NCBI GenBank assembly: GCA_944990035.1
Contig: CALYLX010000136.1
Span: 124,001 to 188,000 of the forward strand
DNA from: Clitopilus passeckerianus
Lineage: Eukaryota > Basidiomycota > Agaricomycetes > Agaricales > Entolomataceae
Length of the DNA: 64,000 nucleotides
Direction: 5' to 3'
In this document: positions 33,624-44,695 of the stretch, one piece after another
Layout: each line of letters opens with the position of its first letter
Numbering within the stretch: the stretch's first letter is position 1
The notes under the pieces: generated by a model
The model's input: the letters and a program-made list of their open reading frames with translations, nothing else
Told to the model about the DNA's origin: nothing
Databases searched by the model: none
Translations under genes and position numbers: made by a program

Positions 33624-34495
33624 ATGGTGAGTTCTACCTTTTCTAAGTTTTGGAGGCTTCATGGCTCACGATTCCCTGTGTAGGGTAAAGCAAAGAAGAC
33701 GAGAAAGTTTGCGACGGTCAAGCGTATGCTGAATCCGAATGATATCCGACTGTACGTACAAAATTCCGTGTCTGATGGATTTTTGTGAATTCATTCCGTT
33801 CTTACAGGAAGGAGAACCAGCTCAAGCAAAAGAAGAAGGAGGAAAGGAAAAGGAAAAGCTTGTGCGCCGAGTGTACGTGCCCTTGGTTCACCGATCAATC
33901 GTAACTGAAGTGAGAACTGAATGTGTTCCGTTCTAGACCTCAAGCTGCATCCTCCCTCTTCTTCGCCCATAACACCGCCCTGGTCCCGCCGTATCGTGTT
34001 TTGATTGATACAAATTTTATCAACTTCAGTCTGCAGAACAAGCTAGAACTCATAAGTGGAATGATGGACTGCCTGTATGCGAAGTGTGAGTATACTCCGT
34101 AACGGTCCTTCCAACGTCATGTTGATAAAATCATCTCGTTAGGTATACCTTGCGTTACAGACTGCGTGATGGCCGAACTCGAAAAGCTAGGGCACAAGTA
34201 CCGTGTGGCACTTCGGTGAGCCGTAGTGCCTCTCACTTTCAGACTTCTTTGCTTATTCGTTCCTTCTAGAGTCGCTCGGGACCCCCGGTTCGAGCGACTA
34301 CATTGCACGCATACAGGGACATATGCAGATGATTGCCTCGTCGAACGGGTCATGTCTCACAAATGCTATATTGTCGCCACTTGTGATAGAGAACTCCGGC
34401 GCAGAATACGTCAAGTCCCCGGCGTTCCACTCATGTACATCGTGAGACGTCGATACGCCATCGAAAGGTTACCTGATCAGGGGGCTCCTTCATAA
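33624..34495 (+). CDS. FCF1: FCF1/UTP24, PIN-domain endonuclease for 18S rRNA processing, one frame break
   Basis: Six exons (33624-33626, 33684-33751, 33808-33872, 33937-34085, 34143-34215, 34270-34495). The first coding exon is just the ATG, joined to [16 protein letters not shown], the canonical start of FCF1. The PIN domain follows: [20 protein letters not shown] with the first catalytic Asp, [17 protein letters not shown] with an acidic pair, then [20 protein letters not shown] with the final Asp. FCF1 cuts pre-rRNA in the small-subunit processome and is essential in yeast. Exons sum to 584 nt, one short. The frame changes in the A/G-rich run at about 33838-33860, between [12 protein letters not shown] and KLVRRVPQAASS. 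Supplying one base gives 194 residues, close to the usual 189-200. Confidence 0.93.
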
Positions 34496-34938
34496 TCATG
34501 ATCTCTACTCGAAGGATACCCATCTCAGGACTTTCATAAAATGGCTATGCATACTTTGATCATGATCAAAGTTCTGCATACCCTACCTGGTACTGCCAGT
34601 ATCTGCTTCTGACGTTCCCCTGACTTGATGTATCAGTCTGTCCAGCCTGAGAGCGTGTTCGTCAGGATCAGTCGATTTGGCATTGCTTCCACCCAGCTAT
34701 CCCCTGTTAGAGGGATGGCTCTGTAGTCAGTATACATGTACTCTTGTCCAACTGCCTTGTAATATTGCATATGCACGAAATTTTTTCTGCCGACTGAAAA
34801 CCCTCATGTGATGAATGCCAGAACGCGTCAACTGTCGCGTCAACAAATATAAACGTCTTTCTCTAGACTCGGAACCGCCGTCGCATCACGCATCACGAAT
34901 TGACATCCACTGACAGAACGTAGCAATCTCACGAAGTC
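34496..34938. other. Intergenic region with probable core promoter
   Basis: No gene. AAATATAAACG near 34844-34854 lies about 90 bp upstream of the ATG at 34939 and may act as a TATA element. Confidence 0.45.
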
Positions 34939-36605
34939 ATGGTTAAGAACGAGGATGTGTTCCTTGTTGGGTACCAGTACGAGTGGAACAAGAACTCAAG
35001 TGTAACCCTGCAAGAATTCCTTGGAAAGGTGAGCGGAATTTGGCCGCTTTAAGCGCCCAAGCTGTTAATGACCTCTGTTATTAGTATAAACCTTCCATGG
35101 TACAGAACGATGGGACGAAGCCTGTTAGTTATTCTTGTTGTCAACAGAATCATACGCCTCATCGTATTCTCGTCGCAGTGGATATGGGTTCAAAAGTCCG
35201 AACCTGAGAGAGAGGATACAAATACGGAGGCAGCCATTGTGGAAACTACAACTCTCCGTGCGTGCCCTCTGAACATTCTGATACGGCAGCTTTATTGATG
35301 TTCTGCCTGATTCAGTGAAAGAAATCACTGAAAAAGTGGAGTCTATCAAGGTTAGTTCATTCCATTGTTCTCTCGCCTTCAACAATTTACTTTACGCCAC
35401 AACAGAATGATGGATCAATACCTGCTCGAAGCAGCAAGAAGACGGGGGCGAAGGGAAAGAAGGAGGTCAGGGAAGAGGTGAGGAACAAGTGTCACAATCC
35501 GAGCTCTCCACTGACGAGTACGCTCTGCAAAGGCTCAAGCTGAAGCAACCAAAGCGCTGAAAGAAGCTGCTATCAAACATGGATACGTTTCAGGGAAATG
35601 GTATAGCTCAAACTTCTCTGTGTTTTGCTTCTTGAATTCACAAACTACCGTTTCTAAAGGCTCATCTTTGCCTCACCCGAAAGAGTCGATGCCGTCTGGT
35701 CCCAAGTTGCCAGTAAGGGCTTCCCGTTTATCTCGCGAGTATCCGGCGTACTTAAACACAATCTTCCTAGCATCTCTCGTCTCTGGCCCACTCTCCTCAA
35801 CGTCTGCGTATCTCGCCAAGGTAGCTACCTCGCCTTTATCAGAGACCGCAAACTACCAGCACCTCATCTGCATTTACTTGCCTGACGTCTATGACAAGGA
35901 TAAAGTTACGGAGGTTGGTATATCGTTATGATGACCTACATCCGTAGTCAACGATAACTCTTCAGGTGATGAAGGTACTCCTTAGAAACCATGGCCTCAA
36001 CCTGAGCGGTGTCAAATCTAACCTCTACACTGATTTGGGTAAGCCTGATTCCTGCTTTGTATACCCAAGGGTTTGAGCTATGGAAATTCCTTCCCTTTCT
36101 AGGCATCGATAGCAAGCATGCCAGTGGCCTTCAATCAACTGTATGATTTTTCTTTCCCTCGTTACGCAGAGTTCACTCACCCGTTCTAAGACCTGGAAAA
36201 ATGCTGCGTTGATGAGTGAGACGGAGATAAAGGTTGTTACTTTCTTAACCCCGAACTCTATCGTACTGACGACTCACGGGGTAGGAACTTAAAGAGGCAT
36301 ACTTTGCTGAACTTGCGAAGAAACCTGCACAACCAGACGCAGCTCCGACCGCAGCGACCACTGAGGAAGTCAAGACTGCTGCAGCTCCGACAGCTCCAGC
36401 CAAAGGCAAACCCAAGCTCAAGAAGAAGGTGGAGGACGACCCCTTTGCTTCGGGCGACGAGGATGATAGCAATGCGGGTGGCCAGGCGGTTCCGGCTCCC
36501 AAGAAAGCACCTGGAAAGAAATCTCAGGCTGCAACAAAAAGGAAGCAAAGCGACGATGACGATAGCGACGATGAATCAAGGCCAAAAAAGAAGTTCACTG
36601 TCTAG
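34939..36605 (+). CDS. DUF1917 (UPF0696/BLES03-like, eIF4E-like fold) protein
   Basis: Twelve exons (34939-35028, 35085-35123, 35179-35257, 35316-35350, 35406-35477, 35533-35600, 35660-35712, 35771-35913, 35966-36038, 36103-36140, 36191-36232, 36285-36605) total 1053 nt, 350 residues. The core GKWLIFASPERVDAVWSQVA, then YQHLICIYLPDVYDKDKVTE and KVLLRNHGLNLSGVKSNLYT match what I remember of DUF1917 proteins, whose human member C11orf68 has an eIF4E-like fold. Here the DUF is followed by an Ala/Lys/Asp-rich tail with KKKVEDDPFASGDEDD and a basic end RPKKKFTV that looks like a nuclear localisation signal. The N-terminal 90 residues (MVKNEDVFLVGYQYEWNKNS) are separate. Molecular role unknown; cap or RNA binding is only suggested by the fold. 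Confidence 0.8.
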
Positions 36606-36780
36606 CAGACCTTATAATTTCTGGATTGTACTTTAGTCCATTCAAAGGCTTTCGACGTATATTCCACGTTCTAATATTCCGTTCATCGTTCATCTGCTCT
36701 GTACATAGCTAAATGCATGTAATATTCACTCAGTTACCGACCGCAAGAAATAAAGATACTCTAAACTACAAGACCGCGAA

Positions 36781-39700
36781 TCAAACACGGCTGGGACCGT
36801 TATACGGTATAAAGACGACCGACGGGGGTGAGGCGGCAGCTTCCTCCTCTTCCTCGGCATTTGACCTTTGCTTCTTCGTCTGACGAGCTACCTCCGAGTC
36901 CGGATCGTGTGCCACCGCGGTATTTGTGCGTTTGACACCCCGAGACGCTACTGACGACGTTGGGTGGGTCGCACGTCTGGCCAAGGTTCCAGTGTTTCGC
37001 GCTTTCTTGGAAGGTTTCGGCCGGTATTCGTCCTCTTCTGACTCGCTAACGGACGAGCTGTCGGTGTCAAGTCCTGGGTACTCTAATGTGTTAGAATTGC
37101 TGAAAGTGGCGATTGTCGGCGTCGTCGGCGAATCGGCAGCCTTATGTCCATGGTCTACATGGTACCAGCGTGGGTTTTTGGAGGCTTTCTGGCCACAAGG
37201 TCCTTGCCATCCTCGCCTTTACGGGCCATATAATACACCTCGCGTTCCGATAGCATTTTCACTCCAACGAGCAAGCGTAGAACTCCGACCAGGTAGGGAT
37301 CAAGATCGAGAGCATCCAAATCCTGGATGATTTCCCTCGTGTCTTCCACAGTTGCATCTCCAAGGTCTTCAATTTCCTCTTCCACCATCAACTCCTGATC
37401 TCCTAGTGTGCAACCTGGGACAAGAAACATGATCCTTGGACCATCCTCATCGCGGGGAATGCTGATTTTGTGATATCGACAGTTCGAACGAGTAACCGGG
37501 GAACTGTAGGAGTTGAACGACGCCCTTTCGCGCTGAGAGCGAGATGTAGGTGGATCTCGGTCTATATGTCTGGTTGGAGGAGATTGATACTGCCGAAGAC
37601 CACTGCTCTGAGGAAGTGCATGTGAATGACGGTGCATGAGTGAGGGAGGCATCGTTCGAGGTGGCGGCGGAGGTGGCGGGCGGAATTTGTGTGCAATGGA
37701 GGGAGATGATTGATGAATTGCATCACTGGGAACGCTAGATGCGATCGATGAAGCCCGGGAGGGAGTATCGCCACTACCATGCGATCGGGCGTCCGTTGGC
37801 TGGCCGACTTCTTTAGCCTTCCCTTTCTCTTTGCGTGGTCTAGGTAGCCTCTTCTGGGTTGGGAGAGCCTCTGCTTTTATGGATTTCTTCGCCTTTGGTT
37901 TAGCCGGTACCTTCTTAGACATAGATGACGAGGTGCTTGAGAACGACTCTCGCTTTCGTTTCAGTGAAGGAGTCTGCTGGTCGTGCTCTTCTGCACCATT
38001 AGCCTTTGTTGGTTTCTTGGCCACCAGAATTGAAGGCAGTTCATCCGTTGGCGATGGCGGCTTATTTGTAATCGCATGGGCACCAGACACCGAAGAAAGA
38101 GGGGAGCTGGCATCGGTCAATGAATTATTCATTGTTATGAAAATAAAGAGAACACACCTCGGAAAGATATCGCTGTTTCTCCTACCATTATCTTTGATCG
38201 TCGGAGACTGCTTATAGGAAGCGAGTGGATGCTGTGAGTTGCGGGGGGTTTGTGTAGGCGATGGCATTGAAAGCATGCGGGGAGAAACCGTTGCATGGTT
38301 ATTGGTATGCGCAGGTGTGGTGTGGCTATATTCGGGATCTGCATCACCTTCAGCGTCTGCATCGTTACTTGCATTGGCAAGATGTTCTGGAGGAACGCTA
38401 CCGCCTGGTATTTGCTGAGAAACTGGCTGGACAGGCCTTTGTTGCCGGGGGCCCAATGAATTGTTGTCGGTAGAGATGGATGTAGATGAGGTCGAGGGTG
38501 AAGTCGAGGGTGAACCTGTCTCCGAATCGTAGGTAGGAGGTTTTGGCCCGTTGTAAGGATCTGTAGGCGTCGACAGGTTGTAAGGGTAGGGATCTGCTAG
38601 TAGCATGGGGTGGGAAGCCTTTGGCGCAAACATCTCCACAGGAATTCCTGGCTCCGAAGGAAAACTAGGGAAAATTAACTCGACCGGGGCATAACCTAAT
38701 CAGAACTAGCTCAGTAAGAATTGACCAATGGGACAATTTGAACATGCACTTGCCATCCAGCTGTTCTTGGTTGACCAAAGTGTCCGTTTGCTCGCTTGGA
38801 GCAGCAGGCGCTGGATCTTGCCGTTGCGTGACTTTCCTGGCGCTCTTCGGTGGTTGAACAGTAGGTACATCCCCAGTAACCTCTACAACCGGTGTAGACG
38901 TCCTTTGGTGCTCGACAGGGTGTTCAGCAGCGTTGTGTGTTGATTCTTCTGCTCTTTCTAGATCGGACAAGCTGGTTTCACCGGCGGGAGAAATTTCGCT
39001 GGTCATGATCGACTCTTGGTCTGTCGCAGTCGATGTGAGGGACGTCGTCGACATCGGCTCCTCCCAAACTCGTTGGTCACCAGCAGAGGGGCGTGCAGCA
39101 ACAACAGATCCAACTCCTTCTGGAGCTAGGTCCGGGAGGGTCTCTGCTGGAACGGTCCCAGTACCTGCCGAAATTGCTTGTTCTGGCAGATTCGCTTCCT
39201 TTTCTTCCAAAACCAGCGTATCGTCTGGGGCTGGCATGGGCATATTGGTCTCTTCAGGTGTCACTTGCTGAACGACGTCCTTTGGTGGCTCTTGCCGACC
39301 GTCTACCCCACCACTTGTTTCCTTCTGCGGCATCTCTTCCACTACCTTCGTTGTAATAACATCCACCTGGGTTTCACTCGGAAGTGCGTTCTTCGCGAGA
39401 AATTTCAGTACGCAATGGAAGGGCAAAGATGGAGAGAAAACCTACGAGAATATTGCGAGGTGATTCAGTTTCTGCGACTGCAGTCTGGCTCTGGTCCGAC
39501 TCGTGTCGTTCATGATTATCATCTTCATAATACTGCTCTGAGGTATCCAAGTTATCGGTGAATTCCACTCCATTTTCGGTAGGAGGCAAGGGTGGTTGTG
39601 TCGTAGGCAACGGCTGCGTAATGGCTTCTTGTGCTACCGAAGTTTGAACTACGGTGTTTGAATGCTCGCCCATTTCAGTTTCATCGATCTCAGCTGATAC

Positions 39701-42700
39701 AACAACGTCCGCTTCAGCAGAAATGGTTGCAGATACACTGCTGACAATGTCAACGGAGAAATCATCTTGCAGTCCGGGAACAACAGTCGGAAGAGAGACT
39801 GCAGGCGTCGCCTCCTCAACCAGGGAAAACTGGTCTGCTGGAGGTGTGGGAAGCTGATCAACGACTGGGACATGTGAATCTATGACAATTTCTGAGAAAC
39901 ATTATGCTGACGTTAATATGGCGCAAAGAAGAGAAGTCGAAGCAAGCTCACCTGTCTCCAGATCGTCCATGGTATCTGCCTGGAGATCTTCATACAGGTG
40001 GTTGAGGATGGATGCATCCCGGCTATTCTGACCTGTGCCTTGGCCTAGAGATTCTTGCCTAGGTGGTTCATCCTCCCCGTATCCATCGAGTGAGAAGTAT
40101 TCATCGATGTTGGAATGTACCTCTTCAAAAACTTCGACCCCGTGTTTCTCTGGGCTAGACATACTCTCCAATAAAACGGTAGACACAGCGGCATCGGAAA
40201 CGGGTTCTTCCACGCCGTAGTTCGCAATAACTTCGCCCTTTAATACCGTTTCGCTGAGAACTACGTCGTCAGCAATCCAATCCATAGCCATGTCAGGCTC
40301 TGCCATGCACTCGATATGTGAGTTGCTATCCCCCCAGGTGTCTTCGAAATCATGGAGAAGAGGTGAAGGGTTCGGGTGGCCTCGATGATGTTGATTTGAA
40401 TCTCAGCATTCAATGCACCGGGGCCGACAATCTCTGCTGGTGCTTTGGGAGAGGCTGGAGGAGAAGGCTCCGTTTCAACAACCACAATCGATGGGACTTC
40501 AATGGGTACGATTTGCTCTTCCTCTTTAGGAGGACTCGCTGGTTGAACCTCAGGAGATGCAACTTCCTGAACAGCTGTGTCTTCAGTCTGAGGCAATTCC
40601 AGTTGCTGAACTTCTGGGATTTCGGCCACAGATATGGCCGGAGGGGTGACAGATTCCTCCAGAATCTCCACCGGGAGCACTGGTGGATCAGGATGAATAG
40701 GGGTAGTGACGGGGGCTTCTTCTACGGCCATTGAAATTGGTGCTTCTGCTTCAGGCATGGCATGGTCTTGACTTTGCGTTGACTTTCCCTGTTCTGCCTC
40801 GAGTAGACCAACCGCCTCTAGCTCGGCCTCAGTAATCCGAAGGGAGGGGAGAACGAGTGCGTTGAAATGATCAAAAATATCCATGTGTTTCGGCTCCGGG
40901 GACGGTTCCACGGCTTCATCCCCCACCAGAGCTTCAAGTTCAAGCCCTCTTGCAACTGCAGGTGTTTCAACCTGTTGATCTGGATTCGCTGAGTCTTCTT
41001 CGGAATCGCTGACAACTGAGACGTAGTCAGGAGGATATTGGAAGTGGGTGTCGAAGGCAGCTGATGAATCAGAGTCCTCGTCTAGCACATCCATGTCGAC
41101 ATCTTCCTCAACAAGGCTCAGGTCTCTGTCTCCACCTAATTCCTCGGCAGTGTATCCAAAACTTGTGCCCTGCAGATAGGATTCGGGAAATCCGCATTCA
41201 CGCAGGACATTGGGAAGGTGATCACCAAAGCGATTTTGAGGAGGTGCTGGAACAGATGTTGGGGCTTCCCGTTCTGCTAGGGGCTCTAGAGGGGCGCCAA
41301 CTGGAATCGCTTGTGGAAGATTTGTCGACTCCCCTGCAATAGGTTGAACGACGGGAGTGGTGGGACCTTCAAGATGATCTGCATGTATATAGCTTTGCTC
41401 TGCCGCCGCCTCAGGAACCGGTGGTGCATTGGAGGTTTGGGGCATTTCCTGAATAATTTTCTCCTCTTCCTCGTTGAGCCCGACAACTTCTTGTTCGGTG
41501 ACCTCTCGAACCTCTTGTTCATCTTCTGAGCCAAGGTAGTCAGCGTCCAGAGAAACCCCTGGCACAGGATGTAGATCGCCTCCGGAATAGTAATCCTGCG
41601 CAAACGTTTGAGGTCCCAGCCATGGGTCAGGTAACTCCACAGGCAGTTCCTCTCGCGCGGAGGAAATTTGTGGAGGCGGGAAGGCTACGAGGTAAGAGTG
41701 TCAGTTCCACGCGCATATAGTCAACCAAGAAAGTCCTACATGTATCGTTGATCAGAGGCTGCACCTCCTCAGGAGTCTGTTCTCGTTGTTGGATCTTTCC
41801 ATCGCTCTCGTCATCCGATACTTCAATGACATCGTCAGCGAGTTCCTCATCCTCATCACCGACAGCGTCTTCGTCTTCCTCGTCCTCAAACCCGTTGTCG
41901 TCAGCATGGTGAAGAGGACTACTGAAAGGGTCATAGAGAACTTCAGGAGATTTGGATTGCTGTTCCCTACTAGGAATACCAGGCCTAGGTGGTGAAGATT
42001 CTTGGTCGCCGTAGACCAAGTCAGAGTGTTCGGCGTCCGAGTGCTCTTGGTCCTCATCGTGATGTGCGTCCTGTTCCTCTTTCTCTTCGTCTGAAGATTC
42101 TACCAGTATAACGTCGTCGTCTGAGGATTGGTCCTTTGTCCGAGCGTGATGCCTTAGGTCCGAAGTGTACTCTTCCTCATCCTGGGCCAGTTCATCATCC
42201 TCCTCGTAAACTGCACCTTCTTCATCCTCCTCCAAGTCGCCTTCCTCCTGACTGCCTTCCTCGTCTTCGTAGTCATCAGCATATTGGGGATGCGACTGTG
42301 ATTGATACAGTTGACGCAGGCGGGCTTGTGCAGAACTCTCGCCTGCGTCCCAGGGTGGGCCACCTTCCTCTTCTTCTTCCTCTTCTTCCTCGTACTCTTC
42401 ACTAATTTCTTCCTCAAAGAGCTCTTCAGACCCTTCGTCCTGTTCCTCCAACTCCTCGCGTTCCGCGTCTTCCTCGTATTCTTCGTCGGAAGGAGCTCTC
42501 GCCGGCGAGCTAGCCAAGTCTTCTTCGTCCGAGTCAGAGAGGATTTCAATTGGCTGGGCCTGGTCACCCTTGCCAAAACCAGGACCTTCCCGAGGATCCC
42601 TCGCCTTGCCTTTACCCAACATGCGCCTCGCACGTAACTCTGCAAAGGAATCTTCCACCTCGTCGCCTATGCTCTCTTCATCTTCATCGTCCTCCAAAAG

Positions 42701-42958
42701 CTGAGAGACTACGCGTTCGTCATCATCAGAGGATGAGTCCACGTCGTCTTTGGATGCTTTTGGTGCCTCCTCCAGCTCATCTTCTCCCAAAGCACGCTTT
42801 AGAGAAGACGTGATGCCACCAATCCACGCGTCGAACTCTTGTTGGGAGAATTTATCATAGGGATTATGGATTGGGGCCTTTGCAACTCTTGGTTCTGGCA
42901 ACGAGTACTGCAATTGAATAAAATTGCTTTGACGGCCGAAACGATAAGGCGTGGACAT
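36781..42958 (-). CDS. Giant acidic, mostly disordered nuclear-type protein of unknown function, two frame breaks
   Basis: Six exons (42958-41740, 41684-39952, 39891-39446, 39390-38754, 38695-38158, 38106-36781). With one base supplied at each of two points they encode about 1966 residues. The N-terminus MSTPYRFGRQSNFIQLQYSL and YDKFSQQEFDAWIGGITSSL look ordered. Next comes a very acidic region with Glu/Asp runs, then about 1000 residues rich in Pro/Glu/Val, then Ser/Pro/His-rich sequence with KRKRESF and KKVPAKPKAKKSIKA (likely NLS). Near the C-terminus is a compact domain: CRYHKISIPRDEDGPRIMFL, VPGCTLGDQELMVEEEIEDL, LDPYLVGVLRLLVGVKML and then NPRWYHVDHGH. I do not recognise it. Frame breaks: about 40371-40386 and 37180-37192. 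Intron 38696-38753 is GC-AG; intron 38107-38157 is 51 nt. Several genes cannot be fully excluded, but the introns connect cleanly. Confidence 0.75.
38696..38753 (-). other. GC-AG intron in the giant acidic protein gene
   Basis: Donor GCAAGT after ...CAG CTG GAT G, acceptor ATTAG before GT TAT GCC. The alternative GT two bases later leads to a stop in the next exon. Same donor hexamer as the GC-AG intron at 917. Confidence 0.7.
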
Positions 42959-43072
42959 CGCCAACGACGATGGCGTCTATGGACTTTGAGGTTAAGACAA
43001 ATGCTTGCCAAATAGCCTCGAGCCAGTCACAAACAACCGTGACGCCCGTATTACATAACCCCATCTGGCCTT
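42959..43072. promoter_or_regulatory. Shared bidirectional promoter (114 bp)
   Basis: Start codons of the giant acidic protein gene (minus) and the IMPACT-domain gene (plus) are 114 bp apart. No TATA box. Confidence 0.55.
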
Positions 43073-43899
43073 ATGACTGGACTCCCAGCTTCAAGCCAAA
43101 ATTTAGACTCATTCGTTAAAAATCCTCGGCCGGCTTCAAAGCCAATTGCAACTTCGCAAGAGATTCGAGATAGAGGCTCAATATTTGTGGCGAATGTTTA
43201 TACAGCATCGACCCCCGATGAAGCACAGAAAATTATCAAGCATCTGAAGCATGTTGTCCACGGCTCCAAACGCGTGACTCACGAAATTGCTGCCTGGAGA
43301 TGTATAGTTTTGAAGAAAGGGAAGACTGGGCTGGAGGGTCCAGAAGACTTTGAGCTTATTACTGGTATGCAGGACGACGGGGAGAAATGGGCGGGGAGCA
43401 GGGTGCTTAGGGTCATGCAGTCTCAGGCAATAATTGATGCTGTGGTCATCGTTAGCAGATGGTACGCTCTACCGATCTACCCACGCTATAGGCATTGAAG
43501 AGTACCGACACTAGGTATGGGGGAGAACTTCTAGGTCCTGCTCGTTTTTCGCATATCGAAACCTGCGCAACTGAGGTTTGCCAGGCGTTCAAACGTTCTG
43601 AAGAGCTTAAAGAATGTATCCTTACTCTGGAATCGCTAGACGCCATGCTGGAAACTCTTAGGGCGGAGTTTGCCTCTATGTCTGCCATGGCTACAGCTTC
43701 AGCTACGCCTTCACGCAGTCCGGCCTCGTCCCCGAAAGACTACTCTGCTTTGGATCTTGCCAAGGCCCAAAGTCTGATAACTGTCCGCGAAAGGTCCATC
43801 AAGAGCGTCAGGGCAATGATCACCAAGAAACGGGAGGAGAAAGACGCTGAATACAGCACTCAACCCGCAGGCAGCAACGAGGCCACAAAGGAGTCATAA
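43073..43899 (+). CDS. IMPACT/UPF0029-domain protein
   Basis: Two exons (43073-43461, 43515-43899) total 774 nt, 257 residues. Residues about 30-150 form an IMPACT N-terminal (ancient, UPF0029/YigZ-like) domain: SIFVANVYTASTPDEAQKII, then WRCIVLKKGKTGLEG, MQDDGEKWAGSRVLRVMQSQ and VVIVSRWYGGELLGPARFSHI. Yeast YIH1 and human IMPACT join this domain to an RWD domain that binds GCN1 and restrains GCN2. Here no RWD precedes it, and a helical Ser/Ala-rich tail follows (LTLESLDAMLETLRAEFASM). It could be a stand-alone relative with a translation-related role. The intron falls inside the conserved SRWYGG. Confidence 0.88.
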
Positions 43900-44695
43900 C
43901 ATAGCTTCCTTGCGACTCAACGCCTAAGGCGCCATGTGCGCCACATCTTCAGGAAATCACACATTCACACCTTTACACCTTGAAGGGGTTACGCGTCTTC
44001 TCAACATCTCCTGAGACATGCCTCCCGATCAACGGGACCTTATCCTCATCCTTCAATTAGCGCCCATCGCACTATCCACTGGCCAGCTGGTGTTAGGCGC
44101 TGAGGGGTACTCCCGAGCGTCTCTCAACCCAGAGTGTCTTTGTTCGGCAACTCATTACTTCTTCTGCGCACCTAGAACTTGAAGGAAGTTTGCTGAACAT
44201 ATATGGGCGGTCAGGATACTCTCCGGGTTCTGAATAGGCATTAATACTTCTCTTCAAATCTATTTTATAGCTGTTCCAGACCCATATAGACGCTGTTTTG
44301 TTTCTTATGTTAGGAGAACACCCAGTTTTGATGCTTATGACAGTGACACAGCTCTACCGGCGGCTCGGGTCTAATGCTGTTAAGGAAGTCCCTTCAGTGA
44401 GTCTGGAAGCATGGTCCGTCTCAATAGCCTCAGTATCTGCAACCGCTTCTTTTGTTCACAACAATAATAGGCTCAAGACACTCAAACAACACCTCCATCA
44501 GAATGTCCTTGTACTATAAGTGCTGTTGAGCTCGTCCTTGAATGAATAGAACTTCTTGGTCGGGATGCTGCCCGAGGATCGACTGACAATGGACTCGGGA
44601 TTACCACGTAAGATTTTGAATATGATGACATTACGGGTATAACCTGTAGAATACTACCACATATATACGGAAGACGGGGATAGGTTGTCCATCAT
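43900..44695. other. Convergent intergenic region
   Basis: 3' flanks of the IMPACT gene and of RER1. A frame at 44298-44519 has no domain. Nothing recognised. Confidence 0.5.

Noticed and set aside
36304..36636. Frames overlapping the last exon of the DUF1917 gene
   Set aside because: Arise from the repetitive Ala/Lys/Pro-coding tail read in other frames.
42366..42405. GAA/GAG-rich tract in the giant gene as a microsatellite or transposon scar
   Set aside because: It is imperfect, stays in frame and encodes the Glu run expected of the acidic region.
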